A stretch of DNA of 64,000 nucleotides from Marisa cornuarietis. Lineage: Eukaryota > Mollusca > Gastropoda > Architaenioglossa > Ampullariidae. A program made the translations under genes and the position numbers. The notes under the pieces are model-generated. The model ran no database searches. It saw nothing but the letters and a program-made list of their open reading frames with translations, and had not been told where the DNA came from. Positions 12,608 through 22,900 of the stretch are shown here, in pieces. The stretch's first letter is position 1. Every line of letters starts with the position of its first letter. The DNA lies in assembly GCA_004794655.1 (NCBI GenBank), contig SMMW01000199.1:1-64000 (forward strand), read 5' to 3'.

Positions 12608-13512
12608 TCAAATGGATACGCCTGCCTCTTGTACAAATGATGCTGTGCGCCGCAGGTCCTCCAGACTGCCGTGTAGCTTCCTTGATATCGGCGTCTCGTC
12701 AGTCCAGATGCGGTGTCTGAGGTCTTCGTGCATGGGGCATTCTTGCAGTAGATGTTTTGTTGTCTGGCTGTCTGTCTGGCACGGGCATCTGTCCGTCTGG
12801 CCGATCCGGAGTTTGGTGTATAGGTGGTGATTGAGACGGTTGTGGCCTGTCCTCAGTCTGAAAATAATGACCTGTTCGGCCCTTGTGAGCAGGTAGTATG
12901 GGTCGTTCTGGTTGAAACGTGGGTGCTGCTGTAGCCATTTGTTATGCTGTTTGGCCTTGATGATGGTTTTGACTTCATTGAAGGTGGTGGACTTGTCTTG
13001 CTGCTCTTTTGTGGATCCTTCCTTGGCAAGAGTGTCTGCGGCTTCGTTGCCAAATACACCGCAGTGGGAGGGAATCCACTGTAAGACGACTGTGTGGTTT
13101 CTGCATAAGGAGGAGAGAGCAGTGGTCAGGGCGTTCAATTCCTTGTCTCTGGCAGTCTGTAAGGCCTGTAGAACAGATAGTGCATCTGTAAAGAAGACGA
13201 TGTTGTTGGAGGTGTCTGGGCTGTTCTCAATGTGGGTGGCACCGGTCTGAATGGCCATTACTTCCGCTTTGAAGTTGGTGGAATAGAGGCCGGTTGTGAG
13301 GGAGAGGCGGTCTTCTCTTCCTCCTGGATACCGAATGAAGATTCCGGCACCACCCTTCTTCACAGCTTGTTCCGCTGATCCGTCAGTGTTCACATGAGTC
13401 CACTGGTCTTGTGGGAAGTTGCTGTGGATATACTCCAGAGTACAGGACTTTTTCGCAGTGTCGTCTTGGGAATCTTTCTTGCCGACACCATGGATGTTGC
13501 AGTGGATCAGGG
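12608..13512 (-). CDS. LINE RNase H domain (ORF2 C-terminus, -1 frame)
   Basis: The frame is open from the break at 13510-13516 through HVNTDGSAEQAVKKGGAG to the stop at 12608. Family hallmarks of type I RNase H are present: TDGSAE (first catalytic Asp), the Glu in FKAEVMAI, the Asp in FFTDALSVL, and the terminal block VLQWIPSHCGVFGNEAAD. It degrades the RNA strand of the RNA:DNA hybrid during retrotransposition. The frame contains about 40 codons upstream of the first TDG, which join naturally to the end of the 990-codon ORF. This is one polyprotein interrupted by a 1-nt frame change, not a separate gene. Confidence 0.85.
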
Positions 13513-16479
13513 GAAAGCAGATTCATTCCATGCTGGGTTTGTCCGGTATAGGGGGATCTCTCTGGGGTCTTGTTCCAAGATATCTTGGTGTTTTCGTTCA
13601 AGGATCCTCGTCTGATGGATGAAACTTCCCCTTTTCAGCCTTCCCTTCGTCGGCTGAGCCAGCCTGATTCTCATGGGGTGATTTGGAAGTCTCTTGAACT
13701 TGGCGGCTTGGACGAGTATCTTTGTATCACGTCGGTCCTCGAGTGGTTCCAACCCTGTGATTGTTTCCAGTTCCTGTATGGGCGTAGATTTCATGGCTCC
13801 AGTGATGAGTCTGGTTGCTTGGTTCTGAACCTTGCTGATCTTTTCAAAGTTGGATTTTGCTGCCGTGCCCCATGCTGTCATGCCATACTCTAGGACTGGT
13901 CTAACCCTTCCGGTGTACAGCTTCTTGAGGATTTTGTCATCCGCGCCCCAGTTCGTGCCAGCCAACTTCTTCATAAGTGCAAGTCGCTCCTTGGCTCTGG
14001 CTTCAACCTTCTTGGTCTGAGGTTTCCACGTAAGTCTCTTGTCGAAGGTCACCCCAAGGTAAGTAGGGTTGTCCTCCAGTGGGAGGATCTGTCCATCGAA
14101 CTTCAGAGTGGCTTTCTGTTCCCTAGTGGACAGACTAAAGATAGTGTAGGTGGTCTTTTTGGGGTTGATTTTGACAAGCCATCTCTTCGTCCAATCCTGT
14201 AGGACATTTAGTGTCTCTTGGAGTCGGTAGTTGGCAGTTGTCAGGTGTTCTTCTGTGCACCAGAGGACCAGGTCGTCTGCGTATATGGCTCCTTGGACAT
14301 TTCGGGGGAGGTCCTTGATGATGTCGTTTATGAAGACAAGGAACAGGGTAGGGCTGAGTACTCCTCCTTGAGGAACTCCTTCTCTCAGCGTCTTCTTTCG
14401 GCTGTATGTTCCGCCGACATGGACTCTGGCCTTCCTATTTGTCAGGTATTGAGAGATCCATTGGTACATGCAGCCGGATACGCCACACTTCTGGAGTTTC
14501 AGCCTCAATCCATCTTTCCAGACCTTGTCAAAGGCCTTTTCCATGTCTATCCACACCGTCAGCGTGTGCTTCTTGTCCTGGAAGCCATCTTCAATCTTCT
14601 GGGCGATGTATGTAACCTGGTCTTCAGTTGAGCGATGTTGTCTGAAGCCTGCTTGTTCTGGTATAAAGATGTTGTTCTTTTCCAAGTGCCATGATAATCT
14701 GGAGTTAATGAGGCGCTCCATTAACTTGCCCACACAACTGGTGAGGCTTATGGGTCTGTAACTGTCCACCTTCGCTCGATCTTTGCCTTTCTTGTGGACG
14801 GGTACCATGTCTGCTTCTCGCCAGATTTGTGGGACGTGGCCGCTGTTCCAGCTGTTGTTGAAGAGGTCGAGGAGTTTGGTCTTGGCTCGTGGGCCCAGGT
14901 GTTGCAGCATTTCATTGGTGACCTTGTCTGGACCAGGGGATTTCTTCTGACTTAGGGTCCTGACTGCTTCTTCAAATTCTTTCATGTTGAATAGTTTGTT
15001 CATGTAGTCTTCCTGGTGTTTTCTCTGTCTAAATTTTCTTCTTTCTTCATAGACTTGCTGCTTCTTTTCTTCTGGTACTGTGATGCTGCTGACCTCTTCA
15101 TAGTTGTCAATGAATGCGTTTGCTGCTTTTCTACCTGTTAGTATATCTTGTGCTTGTTGTATGACAATCGGTGCACTTCTAGTATCTTTATCATTCATAG
15201 CCCTTACCAGCTTCCATAACTTGTTTCCTTCTCTGTCTAGGTTCAGTTTCTCTGTCTTTTCTCTCCAGCTCTTTCTTGTAGCTTCGTTGTAGGCTTTTAT
15301 GTATTTGGCGCTTGATTCTTTCAGTGCTATGTTGTTTTCTATGGTGGGGTCATTCTCAACCTTTTTCCTGGTCTTGGAGACTTCATCTTCTAATTCTTGG
15401 AGTTCCTCTGTCCAATACGGCCTGTAATTCTGTCGTGCGCCTCGAGGTATTGTTTCTGAAGCAGTTTTAATGATCGCCTTGTTGAATCCATCAGTGGCAC
15501 GGTTGATGTTCTGATCCGCCGCACGTATTCCTTTGGTATACTTGTCTGACAACGAAACGAAAGTATCCCAGTTGGCTTTCTTGTAATTCCACCTGGGAAA
15601 TGTCTTTGAATCTTGGGGCCTGTACTGCAAGTTGATGGCCAGTTTAACTGGTCTGTGGTCGCTGCCGCCTAACTGGTTCAGTACCCCTCTGGTTGTTTTC
15701 TTGGAGAGGTCGTCAGTGGCGAAAGCAAGGTCAGGGGTCGTTGAGGAGATCCATCTGCGCGAGAAGAAAGTCGGTGGGTCTTCTGGATCGTTCAGCAGGA
15801 TCATCTTGCTATCGATCTGCCAGTCCTCCACTTCCTCTCCTCTGTGATCCGTTTCGTCGTAGCCCCAACATGTTGAGTGGCTGTTGAAGTCGCCGACAGC
15901 CAAGCAGTTTTCAGCAGGGATATCAAGTGTCTGTAGAGAAAGTTCTTTGTTGGGTGGGCAGTACAGGTTGAAAATGGTGAGCACAGTGCTGTTTACTGTA
16001 ATCTTGACTCCGTTTATTTCAGCTTGCTGATTCGTGTCCACTTGAAGATCTCTTGTTGGGATGTTGTTTTTTACAAGAATCAGCACACCTCCCTTGTGTC
16101 TTCCTTCTCTGTCCATCCTGAAGGTTTGATAACCTCTGATGGTAAATCTGTGGTTGGGATTCAGGTGTGTTTCTTGAATACAGGCCACATCTATTTTTTC
16201 AGCATGGAGTCTTTCGGTGAGGGCTAATTTTTTGTTGTAAACGCCCTCAGCGTTCCACTGTAGGATGTTGATAGGCCTCAGGGTCTCTTCTGTGGTTGTC
16301 GTTCCTTTTCGGCCAGTAGCTTTTAACCTCCGCCTCCAAAACCTGACTCCTCGCATCGGGGCGTGGTGACCACCAGTATCATGGGGTGGGCCCTGTTGAG
16401 GCGCAGGGCCCGGCACTTCGCCTGCCTGGCGGGACCTCACAGGCAAAGCACCATATCGTTTAGAGTAAGCGTTGTCCAT
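13507..16479 (-). CDS. LINE ORF2: AP-endonuclease and reverse transcriptase
   Basis: 990-codon open frame. The N-terminal part holds an exonuclease/endonuclease/phosphatase domain: INILQWNAEGV, ACIQETHL, AVGDFNSH, and the catalytic GGSDHRPV. The middle holds the RT with RPISLTSCVGKLMERL, motif A VWIDMEKAFDKVW, motif B EGVPQGGVLSP and YADD at about residue 733. The product would nick target DNA and copy the element RNA. It ends at TGA 13507-13509, immediately after the heptamer T TTC CCC; the RNase H domain continues in the -1 frame. Catalytic residues appear intact, so this copy could be recent. Confidence 0.92.
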   Translation of the reverse strand: MDNAYSKRYGALPVRSRQAGEVPGPAPQQGPPHDTGGHHAPMRGVRFWRRRLKATGRKGTTTTEETLRPINILQWNAEGVYNKKLALTERLHAEKIDVACIQETHLNPNHRFTIRGYQTFRMDREGRHKGGVLILVKNNIPTRDLQVDTNQQAEINGVKITVNSTVLTIFNLYCPPNKELSLQTLDIPAENCLAVGDFNSHSTCWGYDETDHRGEEVEDWQIDSKMILLNDPEDPPTFFSRRWISSTTPDLAFATDDLSKKTTRGVLNQLGGSDHRPVKLAINLQYRPQDSKTFPRWNYKKANWDTFVSLSDKYTKGIRAADQNINRATDGFNKAIIKTASETIPRGARQNYRPYWTEELQELEDEVSKTRKKVENDPTIENNIALKESSAKYIKAYNEATRKSWREKTEKLNLDREGNKLWKLVRAMNDKDTRSAPIVIQQAQDILTGRKAANAFIDNYEEVSSITVPEEKKQQVYEERRKFRQRKHQEDYMNKLFNMKEFEEAVRTLSQKKSPGPDKVTNEMLQHLGPRAKTKLLDLFNNSWNSGHVPQIWREADMVPVHKKGKDRAKVDSYRPISLTSCVGKLMERLINSRLSWHLEKNNIFIPEQAGFRQHRSTEDQVTYIAQKIEDGFQDKKHTLTVWIDMEKAFDKVWKDGLRLKLQKCGVSGCMYQWISQYLTNRKARVHVGGTYSRKKTLREGVPQGGVLSPTLFLVFINDIIKDLPRNVQGAIYADDLVLWCTEEHLTTANYRLQETLNVLQDWTKRWLVKINPKKTTYTIFSLSTREQKATLKFDGQILPLEDNPTYLGVTFDKRLTWKPQTKKVEARAKERLALMKKLAGTNWGADDKILKKLYTGRVRPVLEYGMTAWGTAAKSNFEKISKVQNQATRLITGAMKSTPIQELETITGLEPLEDRRDTKILVQAAKFKRLPNHPMRIRLAQPTKGRLKRGSFIHQTRILERKHQDILEQDPREIPLYRTNPAWNESAFP

Positions 16480-16740
16480 TCATGCGAGTGTCAGTGCGTT
16501 GTGCTGCCGTTAAGCGCCCGATGGCCCAGCACATCCGTCTTCGGCGTCAGTTTTCTTGTCCGAGTGTCTTTCTCGTAGAGAGACTTGCCGACCAAGGCTA
16601 ACGACCATCCTCTGGCCGGGTGTTATATGGAGTTTTCCTTCTCCTAAGGGTTGTTTTACAGGGTGGGGTTGCTAACCCCACGCCCAACCCTCCTCCTTCA
16701 TCCGGGCTTGGGACCGGCAGGTTACCCGGGGGGTTTCCAG

Positions 16741-18152
16741 GCGGAGTTATCAGTAATACTATCAATATCTATATATCTATATATATATAGAGAGAGAGAG
16801 AGAGATTAATCAGGTGTATTGTTCCTACAGTAAGTTACATGGCAAAAAAAAATGGTAGACCTGCCGATATTATTCGATGAAAATATTGCGCGTAGCAGTT
16901 AGAAGAAAGAATTAAACACTAAGTAAGGCCCGGAGCCACTCATCCGTGACCAAGGCTCACACAGCTCAGAAAGAATCTTGAATGACATGGGGTGGGTGTT
17001 GGGGTGGGTGTCAGGGTGGAGTAAGCCTCAGAACAAGACCCCTGCCCCAGTGAGAGAGGTCGACTTAAAAGTTAATGTACATCCGTCTTGTCACGGTCCA
17101 CCTCCTGTATTCCACTCCTTGTTGGTGTATCATCTCAACTACAGATATGGGCAAGTACTGCCCTCATTTCCCACCTCCAGGTTTGTTGGCTAATGTATTA
17201 GATAAGCCCACCGACAGACCGCCATACTGCACTTTAGAAATATTGAACAACATTCCACCAAAGACAGATGATAATTTTATTAGTTAAAGACCAACCCATA
17301 CCTCTTTTCAAATGAATGGATTTGATTGATTGCAAACTATTATTTCCTCAGAGCTGAACACTAAAACTCTGTCAGTTCGCGAGTATGTAGTATGTAGTAT
17401 GTAGTATGTAGCAGCCTTTACAAGTGTTAGAGACTGAGGTTAGTAAAGTGACCCTATTAATGCACTGATGTGCTTACAGTGCCAAGGAAACATTCAGTGA
17501 GCCCCCCACCCCCCTCATGAGTGTGGTATTAATTAGGGGAACCCCCAAGTGCCGCAGATGACAAAAGAGAATTGACTGCTCTCGATGCGAAGGTGAAAAA
17601 GTCTAATTTAGAAAAGTCACATCTCGTACCAGGAAGGAGGAGCGACTGGCTCCCACACTTACAATGAGCTTCTCGTTTCAAAAGGAAAATATTGGTGTGC
17701 TGGTCTTTCCTCCAAAAAAATAATCAAGAAGCCACGATTGTAATATGCTGCAAACTGAACCGTCTACGCCGAATATTTGTCAGTATAAAAAACACCAATG
17801 GAGCGACACGGAGTTGACCTCAGCTCTCCTAATCTTCTCGGAAATGTCGTCGCCAGCTAATTGAGGGTTTTATTTCTTCCAACAGAAAGTACTACTATTT
17901 ATAGTAGTAACATGGTATTTGAAAAACCACAACACCCACCCCCGTGTCCCGTAACCAGAGTCTTTATTCAAGCCACGATCTTAGAGACAGGTTATCTCCT
18001 CCCATCCACCTCAGTCGTTCACTCATGCATGACATCTGACATCACACACTCACCGCTGATCTCACCAGTTGACAACGACGGTGCGGGCCCACAGCCACGT
18101 AGTCTCCAACAATCGAGAAAATTGTGTTCCCCAGCCTCACCTTGTCTTGGCA
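16741..18152. promoter_or_regulatory. Upstream region of the CBM14/Ig gene
   Basis: A short (TA)n(GA)n tract occurs at 16765-16805 and a (TATGTAG)n tract at 17385-17410. TATAAAA at 17784-17790 lies about 360 bp before the ATG at 18153 and is the best TATA-box candidate. No exon is recognised. The assignment as a promoter is inference from position. Confidence 0.3.
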
Positions 18153-19929
18153 ATGGAAGTCAGTGCTCGTGAACTGAGCGACCTGCATACAGTCAATGGC
18201 TTCTGGAACGATTCCGTAAAACAGAATGAAAGCCCTCCTTGTCCTCATTCTGTTAATAATAATAATAGTGAAGATTTTTATAGCGCATATTCACACTCGT
18301 AGAGAGTATGCTCTTAGCGCTTAAAACGGGGAAGAGACGTGGACTAAGTAGATACAGAACACAGGGGACGAAAGAAAACGACAGTACTGACAAAAACAGA
18401 TAACAAAAGGCATCAAGTAACAGGAACAGAGAAAAATAGTGATGGGTAAAGTAGCAAGAGGGAAGGGGGGGGTAAGGACTAGCATTGTGGACTAGGAGTA
18501 GTGCTCAAGGAAGAGGTGCGTTTTCAGTGCAGATTTGAAGGATTCAATTGTAGGAAGGTGGCGGATATGGAGAGGAAGAGAGTTCCATTGTTTTGCACCA
18601 CAGTAGCCAAAAGTCCTGTGACCATATGTTGTTGTTCTGGTGACAGGAACAGTCAGAGTACGGTTGTCAGAGGAAGAGCGGAGTTGTCTGGACGGAGAGT
18701 AAGGGATGAGAAGTTCAGAGAAATAGTCAGGACAGGAGCCTGCAAAGAAATTAAAACACAGCACAGACAGTTTGTACTGGATGCGAGAACGGACGGGTAG
18801 CCAGTGTAGGAAACGAAGGAGAGGAGTGACATGGTCCCGTTTCCTTGCTCTAAGTACCAGACGTGCAGCGGAGTTCTGTACTCTCTGGAGTTTCTGAATG
18901 AGGGATGAGGGGCAGCCTGCCAGCAAGGAGTTGCAGTAGTCAAGTCGTGAAAGAACAAACGCACAGACAAGAGTGTTGGTGGCACGTGTAGAGAGAAAGT
19001 GACGGATGGCACTGATCTTACGGAGCTCATAGTAGGCAGACTGACAGACATCTGTAACATGTTTATCAAGGGTCATGTCTGCGGTGACAATAAATCCCAG
19101 ATTCCTAACGGATGATGTGAAGGTGATGTTGCTGTCGCCCACCTTGATGTGATTGGGCAGACTGACTAGTGAAGGTTGATGTCTTCTTCTATGGCACAAG
19201 AGGGCTTCCGTTTTATCATCATTTAGTTTAAGCTTGTTTTTCACCATCCAGCCCTTGACATCACTAATACAAGCTTCTAGAGAGCTAATAGCAGAGTGAG
19301 ACTCAGCCAGTGGAATAGAACAGTAAAGCTGCGTGTCATCAGCATAGGACTGATGAGACACCTGGTGAGACCGGATGCAAGATGAAAGTGGTTTAGTATA
19401 CAGAATGAACAGGACTGGGCCAAGTACTGAGCCTTGGGGAACGCCACAGAAAAGTGAAGCAGGGCGAGATGTCTGACCATCGACTACCACAGTCTGGGTC
19501 CTATCAGTGAGATAGGAGTTGAACCATGAGAGGGCAGGTCCAGAAATCCCGTAGAGGGTGTGGAGTCTGTGAAGAAGCAGAGAGTGGTCTATAGTGTCAA
19601 ATGCAGCAGACAGGTCCAGTAGGGTTAATGGAGAAACATCACCACTGTCAAGAGCAGATAATATGTCTGTTGTTACTTTAATAAGAGTGGTCTCAGTGCT
19701 GTGGAAAGGTCTATATGCCGACTGAGCTTGTGGAAGAAGATGGTGGTCTTGTAAATAGGCCCAGAGCTGTGTCAAAACTATTTTCTCTATGATCTTAGAG
19801 AGAGATGTTAACGACCATGATTATCTGCATCCTGTGCCGAGTGATAGTCAGCGGTATCAAAATGCTCCTACTCTCACCGACTCACAGAATTCTAACACTT
19901 CTTACATGAAAGTCATCGACAGCCTGGAG
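18153..19929 (+). pseudogene. First coding exon of the CBM14/Ig gene, split by a LINE
   Basis: The left half runs from ATG 18153 (MEVSARELSDLHTVNGFW...) to 18256; the right half from 19812 to the donor GTAAGT at 19930. TGTTAA occurs at 18251-18256 and again at 19806-19811. Removing the LINE and one TGTTAA rejoins the two halves in one open frame ending in phase 0, as the next exon requires. The right half holds three tyrosines in signalling-like contexts: DYLHP, RYQNA (YxN, Grb2-type) and SYMKV. As it stands the exon is interrupted. Confidence 0.8.
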
Positions 19930-22900
19930 GTAAGTGTCAACATGCCCCTACTCTCACCGACTCACAGAATTCTAACACTTCTTACATGAAAGTCATCGAC
20001 AGTGTGGAGGTAAGTGTCAAAATGTTTGCAGACGATTATCCAACAATACTTTTGGAGTTATTAAATAGTTCTTCGATGACTTGAACGAGGCCTCCTTCGA
20101 TGTTGAATTATGGCATCATGTGGCCGAGCCCCTCGTGCCAGTGTCGATACAGTCTTAAAGTCTGTGAAGTTGTGTTAGAGGTCCCACTCATGCTCAAGAT
20201 GCTTCAGGGATGCCTGTACCCGATCTCAAGCCAGCCTGTTCTTCTGCTAGCTATTCCTGTGCGGTGGTGCTGATGTGAATCTGTCTTACATTCAGCATGA
20301 CTTTGCTTGATAAGGCTGATAAGGCTGATAAGGCTGATGGTTTTAATGTTCTGACACTGTTTGCTGTTTACTTTTGTGGGGAGGGGTGTGACTAGTGACT
20401 GCCTCCATTCTGTGGGCCATTCCTTGCACTCCCAGACTCCTTGGTGCAGGACAGTCAGGACCTTTGTAGTTTCTTCCCCACCCTGCTTCAGCAAGGAAGG
20501 CTACTCTCCAAATTGTTTGTTATGTTGTCTTGTTATTTGGCTTTGGAACCACAGGCTTCTAACTATTTATATAGCTAGCCAACACTCACTTAGTAAGAGT
20601 AGAAGCAGCGACCTGTGACACTCAATCTAATCTACGGCATGTTGAAGGCGGGGCCACGTTTTCTCCGAAACTGCAAATTTAGCAACGAATTTCACGACAC
20701 TAACCTAATGACTAGACAGCCTACCTAATTAGATAACTACCTAATTTACCTCATTAGCTAAAATTAAAACCACCTAAACATAGGCAAGAAAAAATGATGA
20801 ATTTTTAAAGGAATTCTTGAGAAAACTGTTCGCTACAATAAAGAAATGCCTCTAAGGTTACCGCCTTGATATATATATATATATATGTATATATGTATAT
20901 ATAAATATATAAATATACAGTATTTGCATTCAGTAATTAATTCTGTATTAACAACGCAGCAGGACTCTTAGCGACGCACGCATTTTCGTTGTTGTGAATG
21001 TGAATGTTGCAGGGTGAATGGAATCTTCGGTCGAAACCCTTCACTGGTCGTACAGACCCGCTCCCTCCAATCCCAGCGCCGCGCAAGTGAGTCTCTTGTC
21101 TGTGATTTTATTTTTTATCATCTTATTTTCTCCACGAATTATCGCAAATATTGATTTGTTCTCCATTCATACTCACTCCACTCACTTCCTTCCAGACATT
21201 TCTTTGTCAGCACTTGAAAATTGTAGTTCGTCTCAACACATTCTCTTTCAGCCTCTGGACACGTTCCATTAACATAGATTAATACCATCGCTTTTACTGA
21301 CTCAACACAGTCTATTAGTGACTCAACACAGTCTGTTACTGACTCAACACAGTCTGTTACTGACTCAACACAATCTATAAGTGACTCAACACAGTCTGTT
21401 ACTGACTCAACACAGTCTGTTACTGACTCAACACAGTCTGTTAGTGACTCAACATAGTCTATTAGTGACTCAACACAGACTATTAGTGACTCAACATAGT
21501 CTATTAGTGACTCAACACAGTCTGTTAGTGACTCAAAACAGTCTATAAGTGACTCGACACAGTTTATTACTGACTCAACACAGTCTATGAGTGACTCGAC
21601 ACAGTCTATTAGTGACTCAACATAGTCTGTTACTGACTCAACACAGTCTATTAGTGACTCAACATAGTCTATTACTGACTCAACACAGTCTATTAGTGAC
21701 TCAACATAGTCTATGAGTAACTCGACGCAGACTATTACTGACTCAACACAGTCTGTTAGTGACTCAACACAGTGTATTACTGACTCAACATAGTCTGTTA
21801 CTGACTCAACACAGTCTATTAGTGACTCGACGCAGTCTATTACTGATTCAACACAGTCTGTTAGTGACTCAACATAGTCTATTATTGACTCAACACACTC
21901 TGTTAGTGACTCGACACAGTCTATTACTGACTCAACACAGTCTATGAGTGACTCAACACAGTCTATGAGTGACTCGACGCAGTCTATTACTGACTCAACA
22001 CAGTCTATGAGTGACTCGATGCAGTCTATTACTGACTCAACACAGTCTATGAGTGACTCGACGCTGTCTATTACTGACTCAACATAGTCTATTACTGACT
22101 CAACACACTCTATTAAGGACTGGACACAGTCTATTACTGACTCAACACAGTCTATTAGTGACTCAACATAGTATCTTACTGACTCAACACAGTCTATGAG
22201 TGACTCGACGCAGTCTATTACTGACTCAACATAGTCTATTACTGACTCAACACACTCTATTAAGGACTGGACACAGTCTATTACTGACTCAACACAGTCT
22301 ATTAGTGACTCAACATAGTCTATTACTGACTCAACACAGTCTATGAGTGACTCGACGCAGTCTATTACTGACTCAACACAGTCTGTTAGTGACTCAACAT
22401 AGTGTATTAGTGACTCGATGCAGTCTATTACTGACTGAACACAGTCTATTACTGACTTAACACAGTCTATGAGTGACTCGACGCAGTCTATTACTGACTC
22501 AACATAGTCTATTACTGACTCAACACACTCAATTAAGGACTGGACACAGTCTATTACTGACTCAACACAGTCTATTAGTGACTCAACATAGTTTATTACT
22601 GACTCAACACAGTCTATGAGTGACTCGACGCAGTCTATTACTGACTCAACATAGTCTATTACTGACTCAACACACTGTATTAAGGACTGGACACAGTCTA
22701 TTACTGACTCAACACAGTCTATTAGTGACTCAACACAGTCTATGAGTGACTCGACGCAGTCTATTACTGACTCAACACAGTCTTTTAGTGACTCAACATA
22801 GTCTATTAGTGACTCGACACAGTCTATTACTGACTCAACACAGTCTATTAGTGACTCAACATAGTCTATTACTGACTCAACACAGTCTATGAGTGACTCG

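Larger units (their letters stand above)
12548..16740 (-). mobile_element. I-like non-LTR retrotransposon (LINE)
   Basis: Minus-strand element of about 4.2 kb. From its 5' side it has a GC-rich leader (16480-16740), then a long ORF with AP-endonuclease and reverse transcriptase, then an RNase H domain in the next frame, then a (CAA)n tail at 12548-12600. The order endonuclease-RT-RNase H with a trinucleotide tail is typical of the I superfamily (I/Nimb-like). No separate gag-like ORF1 is seen upstream, so it may be 5' truncated. No clear target-site duplication was found. Confidence 0.88.

Noticed and set aside
12608..13393. Stand-alone RNase H host gene
   Set aside because: It continues the LINE ORF in the -1 frame and ends at the LINE (CAA)n tail.
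18042..18248. Minus-strand ORF with a hydrophobic start (MRTRRAFILFYGIVPEAI)
   Set aside because: It is antisense to exon 1 of the CBM14/Ig gene, whose frame rejoins precisely across the LINE; the antisense frame does not.
21018..21272. Start codon MESSVETLHWSYRP as a first exon
   Set aside because: Its donor would end in phase 0, which puts a stop in exon 3; the frame GEWNLRSKPF fits phases on both sides.
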